A DNA stretch of 64,000 bases from an uncultured Archangium sp. (GTDB lineage: Bacteria > Myxococcota > Myxococcia > Myxococcales > Myxococcaceae): contig CAIVGN010000097.1 of the NCBI GenBank assembly GCA_903905455.1, forward strand, positions 120,605-184,604, read 5' to 3'. Position numbers and translations under genes: made by a program. Positions 48,395 to 58,988 of the stretch are shown here, piece after piece. Each line of letters begins with the position of its first letter. The stretch's first letter is position 1. The notes below the pieces were generated by a model. The model saw nothing but the letters and a program-made list of their open reading frames with translations, ran no database searches and was not told the origin of the DNA.

Positions 48395-50782
48395 GTGAGT
48401 ACTACTGAACAGATGAACATGTTCTCAGGTGGAGGCGGGAAAGGTCGTTCCAAAGGCGGCGAATCGGGCTCCGGCGGTGGCGGCGAGCGCCAGATCAACC
48501 TCTCGGACGAGGCCCGCCGGCGGTACCTGAACTACGCGTTGTCGGTCATCACTTCCCGCGCCTTGCCCGATGTGCGCGACGGGTTGAAGCCGGTGCAGCG
48601 CCGCATCCTGTTCGGCATGTGGAACGAGAACGTCACGGCCGACGCGAAGTACCGCAAGTGCGCGAACGTGGTCGGCGCGGTCATGGGCCAGTTCCACCCC
48701 CACGGCGACCAGTCCATCTACGACGCGATGGTGCGCCTCGCGCAGGACTTCTCGCTGCGCTACCCGCTCATCGCGGGCCACGGCAACTTCGGCTCGCTCG
48801 ACGGCGATCCGCCGGCGGCCATGCGTTACACCGAGGCCCGGCTGGCCCGGTTGTCCGACGAGATGTTGATGGAGCTGCAGCAGCAGACGGTGCTCTTCCG
48901 CCCCAACTACGACGGCACGAAGTCCGAGCCGACGGTGTTGCCCGCGAAGATCCCCCAGCTGCTGATGAACGGCACCACGGGCATCGCCGTGGGCATGGCG
49001 ACCAACATCCCGCCGCACCACCTGGGCGAGCTCATCGAGGCCTGCCTCGAGCTCATCAAGGACCCGAAGCTCGAGACCAGGGACCTGCTCAAGGCGATCA
49101 AGGGCCCCGACTTCCCCACCGGCGGGCAGATCCTCAACTCCAAGAAGGAGCTGCGGGAGATCTACGAGACCGGCTCGGGCGCGGTCCGCCTGCGCGGGGA
49201 GTGGCGCCTGGAAGAGCGGCCGCGCGGGGGCGTGAACATCATCGTCACCTCCATCCCCTACGCCGTGAACAAGTCGACGCTGGTCTCGCGCATTGGCGAG
49301 ATCATCACCGAGCGCAAGCTGCCGGTCTTGGTCGACGTGCGCGACGAGTCGACGAAGGAGGTGCGGGTGGTCATGGAGATCAAGAAGGACACCGACCCCG
49401 AGCTCGTCATGTCGTACCTCTTCAAGCACACGCCGCTGCAGACGAACTTCAACGTCAACCTCACGGCCCTGGTGCCCACCGACAACCCCGAGGTGGGCGC
49501 GCCCAGGCGGCTCAACCTGCGCGACATGTTGTGGCACTTCCTCGAGTTCCGCCTGGAGATCGTCACCAAGCGGCTGCGCTTCCAGCTCGAGCAGCTCAAG
49601 GCGCGGCTCAACATCCTCGAGGGCTTCGAGAAGGTCTACGACGCGCTCGACGAGATGATCCGCATCATCCGCAAGTCCGACGGCAAGGACGACGCGGCGA
49701 AGAAGTTGATCGCGCGCTTCAAGCTGTCCGAAGACCAGGTCGACGCGATCCTCGAGATGAAGCTGTACAAGTTGGCGCGCCTCGAGATCCTCGTCATCCA
49801 GAAGGAGCTCAAGGAGAAGCGGGCCGAGGCGAAGGCCCTGGCCGAGCTGCTGCGCGAGGACAAGACGGGGCTCAAGTCGCGCTGGGGCATCGTGCGTGAC
49901 GAGCTCGAGGCCATCGGCAAGACCTACGGCGACAAGCGGCGCTCCAAGGTCTCGGGCCCGATCGAAGAGGTCGAGTACAACGAAGAGGCCTTCATCGCCG
50001 ATGAAGACTGCCAGGTGGTGGTCACGCGCGACGGCTGGGTCAAGCGGGTGCGCGAGCTGAAGGACCCCACGTCGACGCGCATGCGCGAAGGCGACGAGCT
50101 GATGACGCTCGTGTCCGGATCGCTCAAGTCGAGCCTGGTGTTCTTCTCCAGCGCGGGCTCGGCCTACGTCACGCGCTTCAACGACGTGCCGGCGTCCACC
50201 GGCTACGGCGACCCGGTGCAGAAGCTCTTCAAGTTCGACGACGGCGAGCGGGTGATCGGCGCGGTGTCGCTCGACCCCCGGCTGCCCATTCCCAGCATGC
50301 TGGTGGCGGTCTCGAAGGACGGCTACGGGCTGCGCTTCGCCATGGCGGCGCACACCGAGGTGTCGACGCGGTCGGGTCGGCGCTTCGCCAAGTGCGGCGC
50401 GGGCGACGAGATCATCGGCATCTCGGCCTGCACCGAGAAGGACCTGCTGGCGGTGGTCACCAAGAAGACCAACGCGCTGGTGTGCAAGGTCAACGAGGTG
50501 AACGAGCTGGCCGGCCCGGGTCGCGGCGTCACGGTGATCAAGACCGCCGACGACGACCAGGTGATGGCCTTCCTGTGCACCTCGAAGAAGGACGCGGAGA
50601 TCGTGCTCGAGACCACCAAGGGCAAGACGCTCAAGCTCTCGCCCGGCCGCTACGAGGTCACCGGCCGCGGCGGCAAGGGTCGCGAGATGTCCAAGAAGGA
50701 CGAGGTCAAGACCGTCACCCGCGCGCTGGAGTTCGTGTTGCTGCCCGACGCGGCGAAGTCCGACAAGCCCGAGAAGAAGTGA
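48395..50782 (+). CDS. parC: type IIA topoisomerase subunit A (ParC/GyrA)
   Basis: 795 residues from GTG 48395, with GAGGGA 5-11 bases upstream. The breakage-reunion domain starts NYALSVITSRALPDVRDGLK; active-site tyrosine in AAMRYTEARL (~145); quinolone-region sequence VVGAVMGQFHPHGDQSIYDA. The C-terminal domain has beta-propeller blades, but no clear full GyrA box (QRRGGKG) is seen, which favours ParC (topoisomerase IV, decatenation). A Gly/Ser-rich N-terminal ~35 residues is unusual. The B subunit follows after 12 bases. GyrA cannot be fully excluded. Confidence 0.9.
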   Translation: MSTTEQMNMFSGGGGKGRSKGGESGSGGGGERQINLSDEARRRYLNYALSVITSRALPDVRDGLKPVQRRILFGMWNENVTADAKYRKCANVVGAVMGQFHPHGDQSIYDAMVRLAQDFSLRYPLIAGHGNFGSLDGDPPAAMRYTEARLARLSDEMLMELQQQTVLFRPNYDGTKSEPTVLPAKIPQLLMNGTTGIAVGMATNIPPHHLGELIEACLELIKDPKLETRDLLKAIKGPDFPTGGQILNSKKELREIYETGSGAVRLRGEWRLEERPRGGVNIIVTSIPYAVNKSTLVSRIGEIITERKLPVLVDVRDESTKEVRVVMEIKKDTDPELVMSYLFKHTPLQTNFNVNLTALVPTDNPEVGAPRRLNLRDMLWHFLEFRLEIVTKRLRFQLEQLKARLNILEGFEKVYDALDEMIRIIRKSDGKDDAAKKLIARFKLSEDQVDAILEMKLYKLARLEILVIQKELKEKRAEAKALAELLREDKTGLKSRWGIVRDELEAIGKTYGDKRRSKVSGPIEEVEYNEEAFIADEDCQVVVTRDGWVKRVRELKDPTSTRMREGDELMTLVSGSLKSSLVFFSSAGSAYVTRFNDVPASTGYGDPVQKLFKFDDGERVIGAVSLDPRLPIPSMLVAVSKDGYGLRFAMAAHTEVSTRSGRRFAKCGAGDEIIGISACTEKDLLAVVTKKTNALVCKVNEVNELAGPGRGVTVIKTADDDQVMAFLCTSKKDAEIVLETTKGKTLKLSPGRYEVTGRGGKGREMSKKDEVKTVTRALEFVLLPDAAKSDKPEKK

Positions 50783-52720
<1,938 letters not shown>

Positions 52721-52791
52721 CCCCCTCGCCCTGCGAAGCGGGGAGAGGGCCGGGGTGAGGGGCCGAAGGTGCCCCACCCCCAATCCCAACC

Positions 52792-54108
52792 TCACACCAA
52801 ATTACTCAGCGCCCCGCGGCAGAACGAAGCCTCGCCGTACGTGCTGACGTTCCCGCCGAACCCGTTGACGATCGACACCAGCAGGTCGTTGTGGAACGCG
52901 TGGGTCCACTTGACGAACCTGCCCATCCTGAACCCCGCCCCTCCGCCGGCGAGCATGAACGGCATGTCGTCATGCGCGTGCACGTTCCCGCGGGACACGT
53001 CGGAGCCCCAGAAGATCAAGCTGTGATCGAGGGCCTTGCTGCCATCGGCCTCCTGGATCGAGTCGAGCTCCTGCATGAGCGTCGCGAGCACTCCGGCCTG
53101 CCACGTGTCGCGCACCCCGACCTGGGCCCGGGTGGGGTCGCCGTCGCTGTAGTGGGTGAGGTTGTGGATGTCGGAGTTGATGTTCAGGTGCGGCATGCTC
53201 ACGTGGTTCATCGCGTCGCTGAACATCACGGTGGCGACGCGGGTGAGATCGCACCGGATGGCCAGCGTGAGCAGGTCCATCTGCAGGCGGGTGACGTTGG
53301 GGATCTCCGCTTCTCGCTGGAAGTCGATGACCCCGGGGTCGGTGGGCTGCTGGCAGGTGCCCGCGGGCAGGGCGGTGAGCCGGTTCTCCAGCTCGCGCAC
53401 CAGGGTCAGGTGCTGATCGAGCCGTGCCTGGTCTGACTTGCTGACGGCCTTCTTGAGCGACGCCAACTGGCCCTGCACCGCGTCGAGCACCGAGCGGCGG
53501 CGCACGCGGAGCTTCTCCATCTCGGTGGGCGGCGTGCCCGAGTCCTGGAAGAGCGCCCGAAACGTGAGCCGCGGGTCGTTCTGGGGCAGCAGGGGCTGGT
53601 TGGCGGCGCGGTAGCTGACGACGCCGGCCACGTTGGACAACAGCGAGTGCACGCCGAGCTGGAGACTCGGAATCCGGGTGCCCTGGCCGATCAAGTCGAC
53701 GAGGGTCTGGTCGATGGAAGGGCCCAGGGCGTAGCCGGCGCGGCTGCCGTCGTTGCCCACGAAGGTGCCCATGTCGAGCTTGGCGCCGGTGAGGAACGCG
53801 CCGATGCCGCGCTGGTGCTGCTCACCGGGGCCGGAGACGGCGACCTGCATGTCGACGCCGCTGGTGAAGAGCAGCTTCGACTTGTACGGCGCCAACGCCT
53901 GGTGAATGGGCCCCAGGGTGAAGTTCGCCTCGTCCCCGGTGGGGAACCAGTTGGGCGTGAAGACCCCGTTGGGGTGGTAGATGCCGATGAAGCGCTTCTG
54001 CGGCAGCGTATCGGCGCGGGCCACCTTCGGGGCGAGGGCCTCGAGGAACGGCAGCCCGACGAGAATGCCCCCGGCGCCCCTCAGTGCCTGGCGTCGTGAG
54101 AACTTCAT
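52792..54108 (-). CDS. DUF1552 Tat-exported protein
   Basis: 438 residues from the ATG at 54108. Twin-arginine signal ([20 protein letters not shown]). DUF1552 features: [80 protein letters not shown]. The family is related to sulfatase/alkaline phosphatase-like DUF1501 proteins, and in Planctomycetes and Myxococcota is encoded beside DUF1592 cytochrome-like proteins, as here (ATGA overlap). The activity is not established. Confidence 0.88.
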   Translation of the reverse strand: MKFSRRQALRGAGGILVGLPFLEALAPKVARADTLPQKRFIGIYHPNGVFTPNWFPTGDEANFTLGPIHQALAPYKSKLLFTSGVDMQVAVSGPGEQHQRGIGAFLTGAKLDMGTFVGNDGSRAGYALGPSIDQTLVDLIGQGTRIPSLQLGVHSLLSNVAGVVSYRAANQPLLPQNDPRLTFRALFQDSGTPPTEMEKLRVRRRSVLDAVQGQLASLKKAVSKSDQARLDQHLTLVRELENRLTALPAGTCQQPTDPGVIDFQREAEIPNVTRLQMDLLTLAIRCDLTRVATVMFSDAMNHVSMPHLNINSDIHNLTHYSDGDPTRAQVGVRDTWQAGVLATLMQELDSIQEADGSKALDHSLIFWGSDVSRGNVHAHDDMPFMLAGGGAGFRMGRFVKWTHAFHNDLLVSIVNGFGGNVSTYGEASFCRGALSNLV

Positions 54109-55745
54109 GGCGTCATCTCCGGGTTGGCGTTGCTGCGGAACGAGTCGGCCTCGACGATGGCGAGCATGAGCTCCTTGAAGGAGCCGCCCGAGCCCATGAA
54201 GCGATCGCCCAGCCGCGTGGCGGTGCAGGTGTCGGCCTGGGTGAGGGGGCGGCCCAGGGCGAAGCGGTAGAACTCCTTGGTGACGCAGTCGTGCACGTTG
54301 CGGCTGGCGGCGAGCTTCTGGCTCAGCTCGCCCACCCCGTTGACCGCGCCGAGCACCGTGGCGTCCCGGGAGGCCACCACGCCGCCGGTGGAGTCGATGA
54401 CCTGCCCGTTCTCGGTGTCCCGCCACTGCCCGAGGCCGTCGTAGTGCTCGAAGGTGAAGCCGACCGGGTCGATGAACTGGTGGCAGGCCTTGCACCCGGG
54501 GCTCAGGCTGTGGGCAGCGAAGCGCTCGCGGGTGGTGTTGGTGACCGAGGGGCCGGGCGGGGTGATGTTGGCCCCGGCCGGCGGCGGGGGCGGCGGCTCG
54601 CACATCAGCTTGTCGAGCACGAAGACCCCGCGGCGCACCGGCGAGCTCCCGTCAGGCAGCGACTTGAAGGCGAGGAAGCCCGGCTGGGTGAGGAGCCCGC
54701 GGCGCGTGTCGCCGGGCATCTCGTTGCGCACGAACTCGGCGCTGGGGGCCACCGGCCCGTACATCGCCATGGAGTCGTTCGAGTACATGACGTTCGAGGT
54801 GAGCAACGCCGCGAGCGTGCCCTCGTGGGTGAGCACGTCTTGCACGTAGAGCTCGAGCGAGCGGCGCCAGGAGCGGGCGAGGGTGGGGGAGAACTGGGGG
54901 TAGACCTGGGTGTTCTTCTCCGTGGTCTCGACGCCGTCGAGGTACAGCCACAGCGAGAAGAAGCGCATCAGCCCGTCCATGGACTTCGGGTCGGCGAGCA
55001 TGCGCTTGGCCTCCGCGCTCAGGCCCTCGGGGGTGTCGAGGGCGCCGTTGGCCGCCGCCTCGAGGAGCGCGTCGTCGGGCATGGTGGCCCACAGGAAGTA
55101 CGAGAGCCGCGAGGCGATCTCGAAGCCGCGCAGGGTGACCACCGGCTGGGGCACGGGGCCCAGGGCCTGCTCGTCGCGGTAGAGGAACTGGGGCGACTGG
55201 AGCATCGACTGCAGGGTCACCTCCACCGCGCCGTCGAAGCCCTCGGTGGCGAAGATCGCGCCGAAGAGGGTGTTCAGGTTCGAGCGCTCTTCGGCGGTGA
55301 GCGGGCGGCGGAAGGCGCGCAGGCCGGCGGTGGCCACGAAGAGGTCCCCGCAGGCGAGATCGGCGGTGGTGCAGGGCACGATCTTCGCGCGGCGGTTGGT
55401 GAGGGTGTCGAGGGCGAGGAACTCGGCGGCGTCGAGGTAGGCCGAGACGTGCGAGCCGGTGACCTGGGTGAGGGTGGCGTCGTTGTCCAGGCCCTGGGCG
55501 AGGGGCTCGCGGGGGAAGTCCTTCGCGGGCTTGGCGGTGGCGCCGAGGAGATCGCGCACGGTGAGGTTGTACTCGGCGCGCGTCAGCAGCCGCAGCGGGG
55601 TGCCCATGGTGACCTCGGCCGCACAGTCGCTGGGCACGGGGTCGGGCGTTACCGGGTCCGGGTCGGTCGGCCTGGGGCCAGGCTTGCACCCGCACATCGC
55701 TGCCACACCAAGGAGAACCAGAGCCGGGAGCCGCACGCCGCGCAC
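54105..55745 (-). CDS. DUF1592/DUF1588/DUF1585 lipoprotein with CxxCH motif
   Basis: 546 residues with a lipobox (MRGVRLPALVLLGVAAMCGC). Domain order as in planctomycetal cytochrome-like proteins: RLLTRAEYNLTVRDLLG (DUF1587), GLRAFRRPLTAEERSNL (DUF1595), DUF1592 (FEIASRLSYFLWATMPDDAL), DUF1588 (RRGLLTQPGFLAFKSLPDGS, PVRRGVFVLDKLMCEPPPPP) and C-terminal DUF1585. CKACH near 411 is a CxxCH motif that could bind haem; the same position is conserved in the family. Works with the DUF1552 protein encoded next. Confidence 0.88.
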   Translation of the reverse strand: MRGVRLPALVLLGVAAMCGCKPGPRPTDPDPVTPDPVPSDCAAEVTMGTPLRLLTRAEYNLTVRDLLGATAKPAKDFPREPLAQGLDNDATLTQVTGSHVSAYLDAAEFLALDTLTNRRAKIVPCTTADLACGDLFVATAGLRAFRRPLTAEERSNLNTLFGAIFATEGFDGAVEVTLQSMLQSPQFLYRDEQALGPVPQPVVTLRGFEIASRLSYFLWATMPDDALLEAAANGALDTPEGLSAEAKRMLADPKSMDGLMRFFSLWLYLDGVETTEKNTQVYPQFSPTLARSWRRSLELYVQDVLTHEGTLAALLTSNVMYSNDSMAMYGPVAPSAEFVRNEMPGDTRRGLLTQPGFLAFKSLPDGSSPVRRGVFVLDKLMCEPPPPPPAGANITPPGPSVTNTTRERFAAHSLSPGCKACHQFIDPVGFTFEHYDGLGQWRDTENGQVIDSTGGVVASRDATVLGAVNGVGELSQKLAASRNVHDCVTKEFYRFALGRPLTQADTCTATRLGDRFMGSGGSFKELMLAIVEADSFRSNANPEMTP

Positions 55746-55859
55746 ACTGCCAGCAGCGCCCTCCCCGGGTCAAAGGCTTGAGAATCTCTGAAGGAACCGG
55801 TCAGTGTGACGAACGCTTGCGCGTCACGAGGCCATGGTTCAAAAGGCAGGGCAACGAAG

Positions 55860-55933
55860 CGGGGCGTAGCGCAGTCTGGTAGCGCGTCTGCCTTGGGCGC
55901 AGAAGGTCGTCGGTTCGAATCCGGCCGCCCCGA
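55860..55933 (+). tRNA. tRNA-Pro (TGG)
   Basis: 74 bases. Acceptor CGGGGCG/CGCCCCG with discriminator A; D arm GCGC...GCGC; anticodon arm TCTGC-CTTGGGC-GCAGA, anticodon TGG; T arm GTCGG-TTCGAAT-CCGGC with one G-T pair. CCA is not encoded. First of six tRNA genes. Confidence 0.95.
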
Positions 55934-55947
55934 CTTCAGTAGTTTTT

Positions 55948-56021
55948 GTGCCCGTAGCTCAGCTGGACAGAGCATCGGCCTTCTAAGCCGAGGGTCACCG
56001 GTTCGAGTCCGGTCGGGCGCG
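55948..56021 (+). tRNA. tRNA-Arg (TCT)
   Basis: 74 bases, 14 bases after tRNA-Pro, so probably co-transcribed. Acceptor GTGCCCG/CGGGCGC (one T-G pair), discriminator G, anticodon arm TCGGC-CTTCTAA-GCCGA, T arm ACCGG-TTCGAGT-CCGGT. Confidence 0.95.
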
Positions 56022-56045
56022 CTGCTCGAGGCGCTGAAACGAAAG

Positions 56046-56072
56046 AGGCGTGCTCCCGTGGGGGAGCACGCC
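56046..56072 (-). terminator. hairpin between tRNA-Arg and the DUF3298 gene
   Basis: Perfect 11-bp stem GGCGTGCTCCC / GGGAGCACGCC, loop GTGG. Read on the minus strand it is followed by TCTTTCGTTTC, so it best serves the minus-strand DUF3298 gene; it may also stop the tRNA transcript. Confidence 0.65.
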
Positions 56073-56099
56073 GCCTTGGCGAACCTCGAAACCCGGCTT

Positions 56100-56999
56100 T
56101 TAGCGCGCGGGGGGCGGGCTGGTCTGCTCGAGACCGATCTTCGCCTTGAACGCGGGGTCCGTGGGGGCATCGACCGTGAAGTGCGCCGACAGCGGGCCGA
56201 GCGCGTGGATGCCCGATTCCCACGCGATCTGGATCTGCACCTTGCCGTTCTTGTCGGTGGTCAGCGCGAAGTTCTCGTTGACCGTCGCGCGCAGCGCGGC
56301 CTTGTCGAGCATGTTGAAGGAGCTGCCCTCGACGTCCTCGGGGCCCTTGAGCTTGCCGAGCTTGGCCTCGATGTCGTTGACCAGGCTGCTCATCTGCTGC
56401 TGCGTGAGGAGCGAGTCGAGCTTCACCTGCTTGCCGGTCGACGCGTCATAGGTGGAGATGGCCGTGCCCGAGTTGGGGTGCGCGCCGCCGGTGTACGAGG
56501 AGGCGGAGTCGCTCACGCTGAACATCTTGCCCACGGTGCCCACGCCCGAGGTGGTGTGGCTGCTGTCCCAGCTCAGGTTCATGTACTCGTTCTTGGGCTC
56601 GGCCTTGGCGCTCTTGATCTCGGACTTCCACTCGGCCTCGGTGCCGGGCATGTCGCCGCCGGCGCCGATGGTCATCTTCTTGCCCTTGGGGCTGGTGAGG
56701 GTGACCTGCTGGTCGCTCTGCTCGAGGGTCACCTTGGTCCCGTGGACGGTGTCCGAGGCCTTGCGGGCGAGCTCCTTGACCGCGACCGAGTAGCCGGCGG
56801 GCACGGCGATCTTGGGCAGGGTGGCGATGCCCTCGTCGAGCTTCGCCGAGGAGATCTTCAGGCTGGTGGCGGGCTTGGTGCCCGTGCCCCAGGCGCCGGC
56901 GGCGGCCGTCGATTTCGGGGCGACCTTGGCCTTGGCGGCGGGCTGCGAGGACACGGCGGCGGGCGTGCGGAGCGGGGCGGCGGAGATGCGACCAGTCAT
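56100..56999 (-). CDS. DUF3298/RsiV-like domain protein
   Basis: 299 residues from the ATG at 56999; the longer frame upstream runs into the tRNA region and looks non-coding. The N-terminal ~70 residues are Ala/Lys/Pro-rich without a signal peptide. The C-terminal part has the DUF3298 features YTGGAHPNSGTAISTYDAST, GKQVKLDSLLTQQQMSSLVN and FALTTDKNGKVQIQIA. DUF3298 is the extracytoplasmic fold of RsiV, an anti-sigma factor that binds lysozyme. No membrane helix is seen here, so the protein is not a standard RsiV. Lone gene between tRNAs. Confidence 0.75.
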   Translation of the reverse strand: MTGRISAAPLRTPAAVSSQPAAKAKVAPKSTAAAGAWGTGTKPATSLKISSAKLDEGIATLPKIAVPAGYSVAVKELARKASDTVHGTKVTLEQSDQQVTLTSPKGKKMTIGAGGDMPGTEAEWKSEIKSAKAEPKNEYMNLSWDSSHTTSGVGTVGKMFSVSDSASSYTGGAHPNSGTAISTYDASTGKQVKLDSLLTQQQMSSLVNDIEAKLGKLKGPEDVEGSSFNMLDKAALRATVNENFALTTDKNGKVQIQIAWESGIHALGPLSAHFTVDAPTDPAFKAKIGLEQTSPPPAR

Positions 57000-57193
57000 T
57001 TGGGGTGGCCTCGAGAGGGTGAGTACGCCGGACTCAACCCCGCAGGAGCCGGGCTGTGCAACAGAATCGTCGCCTTCCGTCGATTTCCGGTTCAGGGCGG
57101 CGGGGGCCCGTGCGTCGAGACTGCGAACCAATGGGTTGACGTGGTGCGATGCATTGGGTACTCCGCGCGCCGCAGCATGTTGCATCGTCTCAA

Positions 57194-57267
57194 GCGGCCT
57201 TAGCTCAACTGGTTAGAGCGCAGGACTGTGACTCCTGAGGTTACCGGTTCGATCCCGGTAGGCCGCC
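57194..57267 (+). tRNA. tRNA-His (GTG)
   Basis: 74 bases. Acceptor GCGGCCT/AGGCCGC, discriminator C, anticodon arm CAGGA-CTGTGAC-TCCTG, T arm ACCGG-TTCGATC-CCGGT. The base before position 1 is A (57193), so the extra 5' G (G-1) found in most bacterial tRNA-His genes is not encoded here. Confidence 0.93.
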
Positions 57268-57280
57268 CTCGCCGTAGCTT

Positions 57281-57354
57281 GCGCCTATAGCTCAGCTGGA
57301 TAGAGCATCGGCCTTCGAAGCCGAGGGTCGGGGGTTCGAATCCCTCTGGGCGCG
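57281..57354 (+). tRNA. tRNA-Arg (TCG)
   Basis: 74 bases, 13 bases after tRNA-His. Acceptor GCGCCTA/TGGGCGC (one T-G pair), discriminator G, anticodon arm TCGGC-CTTCGAA-GCCGA, T arm GGGGG-TTCGAAT-CCCTC. The lgt start codon lies three bases after its end. Confidence 0.95.
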
Positions 57355-57357
57355 CTG

Positions 57358-58140
57358 GTGATTCCCTATTTCGAGCTCCCGGCGCTGAACCTGCCCTTCG
57401 GGCAACGCATCGACGTCTTCGGCGTGCTCTCGGCCGCGGGGGTGGTGACCGGGGCGTACCTGGCCTCGCGGGAAGCGCGAAGGTACTGGCCGGGCAACGA
57501 CACGCCGCTGCGCGACATGGTGACCTGGGCGGTGCTCTTCGGGCTCTTCGGAGGGCACTTCATGCACCTCTTCGCCTACCACCCGGAGCTGGTGACCTCG
57601 GCGGACCCCTGGGTGGTCTTGCGCTTCTGGGAGGGCCTGTCGTCCATGGGCGGGGTCCTGGGCGCGCTGGTGGGCATCTTCATCTACTTCCGGCGCATCC
57701 AGGTGCCGGTCTCGCCGTACCTCGACGCGCTGGCGCTGGGGACGGCGCCCGGGTGGATGGTGGCGCGCATTGGCTGCTTCTTCGTGCACGATCACCCGGG
57801 CGTGCGGACTGACTTCTTCCTCGCGGTCGATTTCCCGGTCCGGATGTACGGCGGCCCGCGGCACGACCTGGGGCTCTACGACGTGTTCGTGCTCGGGGCG
57901 CTCTCGGTGGTGCTCTACGCCCTGAAGACGCGCAGGCCGGCCCAGGGGCGCCTCATGGGCGTCCTGGCGGTGGGGTACTGCGTGCCCCGGTTCTTCCTCG
58001 ATTTCCTGCGGGCGTCAGACCTGAGCTTCGTCGACCGTCGCTATGCGGGCCTGACGCCGGCGCAGTACATCGTGGTCGGGCTGGCGGCGACGGGGGTCTG
58101 GCTGTTGACCCGAAAGGCACCAGAAGTGAAGTCGTTGTAG
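57358..58140 (+). CDS. lgt: prolipoprotein diacylglyceryl transferase family protein Lgt
   Basis: 260 residues from GTG 57358, seven membrane helices. Lgt adds diacylglycerol to the lipobox cysteine of prolipoproteins. The glycine-rich block GGVLGALVGIFIYFRR matches the GGxxGG...R region, and VARIGCFFVHDHPG stands where most Lgt have GRxGNFxNxExxG, so this is a diverged member. The tail RFFLDFLRASDLSF matches R..(L/I)(D/E)xLR. Only three bases separate it from tRNA-Arg, leaving no room for its own ribosome site outside the tRNA. Confidence 0.82.
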   Translation: MIPYFELPALNLPFGQRIDVFGVLSAAGVVTGAYLASREARRYWPGNDTPLRDMVTWAVLFGLFGGHFMHLFAYHPELVTSADPWVVLRFWEGLSSMGGVLGALVGIFIYFRRIQVPVSPYLDALALGTAPGWMVARIGCFFVHDHPGVRTDFFLAVDFPVRMYGGPRHDLGLYDVFVLGALSVVLYALKTRRPAQGRLMGVLAVGYCVPRFFLDFLRASDLSFVDRRYAGLTPAQYIVVGLAATGVWLLTRKAPEVKSL

Positions 58141-58147
58141 ATCGTCG

Positions 58148-58177
58148 TTGACAGGATCGGCCGCAGAGTTTTATACG
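58148..58177 (+). promoter_or_regulatory. sigma-70-like promoter for tRNA-Lys
   Basis: TTGACA at 58148-58153 is a perfect -35; TATACG at 58172-58177 (in TTTATACG) is a fair -10 with an 18-base spacer, 24 bases before the tRNA-Lys gene. Confidence 0.7.
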
Positions 58178-58200
58178 CGGCGCCGCAGCACGAGCAGAAC

Positions 58201-58273
58201 GGAAGCGTAGCTCAATTGGTAGAGCAATGGACTCTTAATCCATAGGTTGAGGGTTCGATTCCCCCCGCTTTCA
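58201..58273 (+). tRNA. tRNA-Lys (CTT)
   Basis: 73 bases. Acceptor GGAAGCG/CGCTTTC (one G-T), discriminator A, anticodon arm ATGGA-CTCTTAA-TCCAT, T arm GAGGG-TTCGATT-CCCCC (one A-C mismatch). Has its own promoter and terminator. Confidence 0.95.
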
Positions 58274-58280
58274 CAGTACG

Positions 58281-58318
58281 AAACGGCCGGTGACCCCAGT
58301 GGTCACCGGCCGTTTTGT
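58281..58318 (+). terminator. strong intrinsic terminator after tRNA-Lys
   Basis: A 15-bp perfect stem AAACGGCCGGTGACC / GGTCACCGGCCGTTT, loop CCAGT, followed by TGTTTT. It begins 7 bases after the tRNA end. Confidence 0.95.
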
Positions 58319-58343
58319 TTTGGCGGCCGCACCGACGCAGTCC

Positions 58344-58425
58344 GGGCAGATGGCGTAACTGGTAGCCGCGCCAGACTTAGGATCTGGTTCCGCAAGGAGT
58401 GGGGGTTCGAGTCCCCCTCTGCCCA
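58344..58425 (+). tRNA. tRNA-Leu (TAG)
   Basis: 82 bases with a long variable arm (GTTCCGCAAGGAGT). Acceptor GGGCAGA/TCTGCCC, discriminator A, anticodon arm CCAGA-CTTAGGA-TCTGG, T arm GGGGG-TTCGAGT-CCCCC. Confidence 0.95.
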
Positions 58426-58441
58426 CACCGCTTCGGCGCAC

Positions 58442-58879
58442 TCACTCAGGGTCGGGGCTGCTGGATGCTCCGGCCCAGAGGGACTCGAGTTCCGCGGCGC
58501 GCTCAGGATCGTTGGCCAGCAGGCGGAGCAGGACCACCAACTGGGCGCCGGGCGTCTTCTCGCCGCGGATCTTCGAGAGGTAGCCGACGCTCAGCTTCAG
58601 CAGCCGCTCCCACTCGTAGAGGGGCCGAATCGCCGCGAGCACCTCGAGGTCGGCGGCCACGAGGCTCGAGAGCTTCGCTTCCCAGGCCGCCTGGAGAATC
58701 GGGTCGAGCGATTTCGCCGTCTTCCAGTCGATCGGCCGAGCACCGCACGAGCTGCACTCGGGGAGCGCCAGGTCGTCGGGCAGCGGCACCTCGAGGTTCC
58801 GGTGCTTCATGGTGCGGCCTGGCCCCGCCCGCAGTCCGAGCGTCCGCTTCTCACATACCGGGCAGTTCACGAGCTTCAT
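58442..58879 (-). CDS. MqsA/YgiT-like zinc-ribbon helix-turn-helix protein
   Basis: 145 residues. N-terminal zinc ribbon NCPVCEKR and ECSSCGAR (Cys at 6, 9, 42, 45); C-terminal Xre-like helix-turn-helix (LLKLSVGYLSKIRGEKTPGA, LVVLLRLLANDP). This is the architecture of MqsA-type antitoxins and related regulators. No toxin-like gene is adjacent on the same strand, so it is an orphan or a stand-alone repressor. The usual MqsA promoter palindrome was not seen. Confidence 0.75.
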   Translation of the reverse strand: MKLVNCPVCEKRTLGLRAGPGRTMKHRNLEVPLPDDLALPECSSCGARPIDWKTAKSLDPILQAAWEAKLSSLVAADLEVLAAIRPLYEWERLLKLSVGYLSKIRGEKTPGAQLVVLLRLLANDPERAAELESLWAGASSSPDPE

Positions 58880-58988
58880 GGCGCCTCAATTCGTCCGCAG
58901 CCCGCATTCGTAGTCTGGACTCAGTCCAGTATCAACGCGCGCCCGTCCGCGGTGTTTCGAGGGTGATGTCAGTGGGTTGGCGGAAGGC

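Noticed and set aside
52751..52786. Bidirectional terminator between parE and the DUF1552 gene.
   Set aside because: GGGGTGAGGGGC and GCCCCACCCC can pair with a bulge, but there is no T-tract on either side and the sequence is a low-complexity GC stretch seen in many genomes.
57136..57164. TTGACG/TACTCC promoter before tRNA-His.
   Set aside because: The -35 is good but the -10 has only two matches at 17-base spacing; not strong enough to list.
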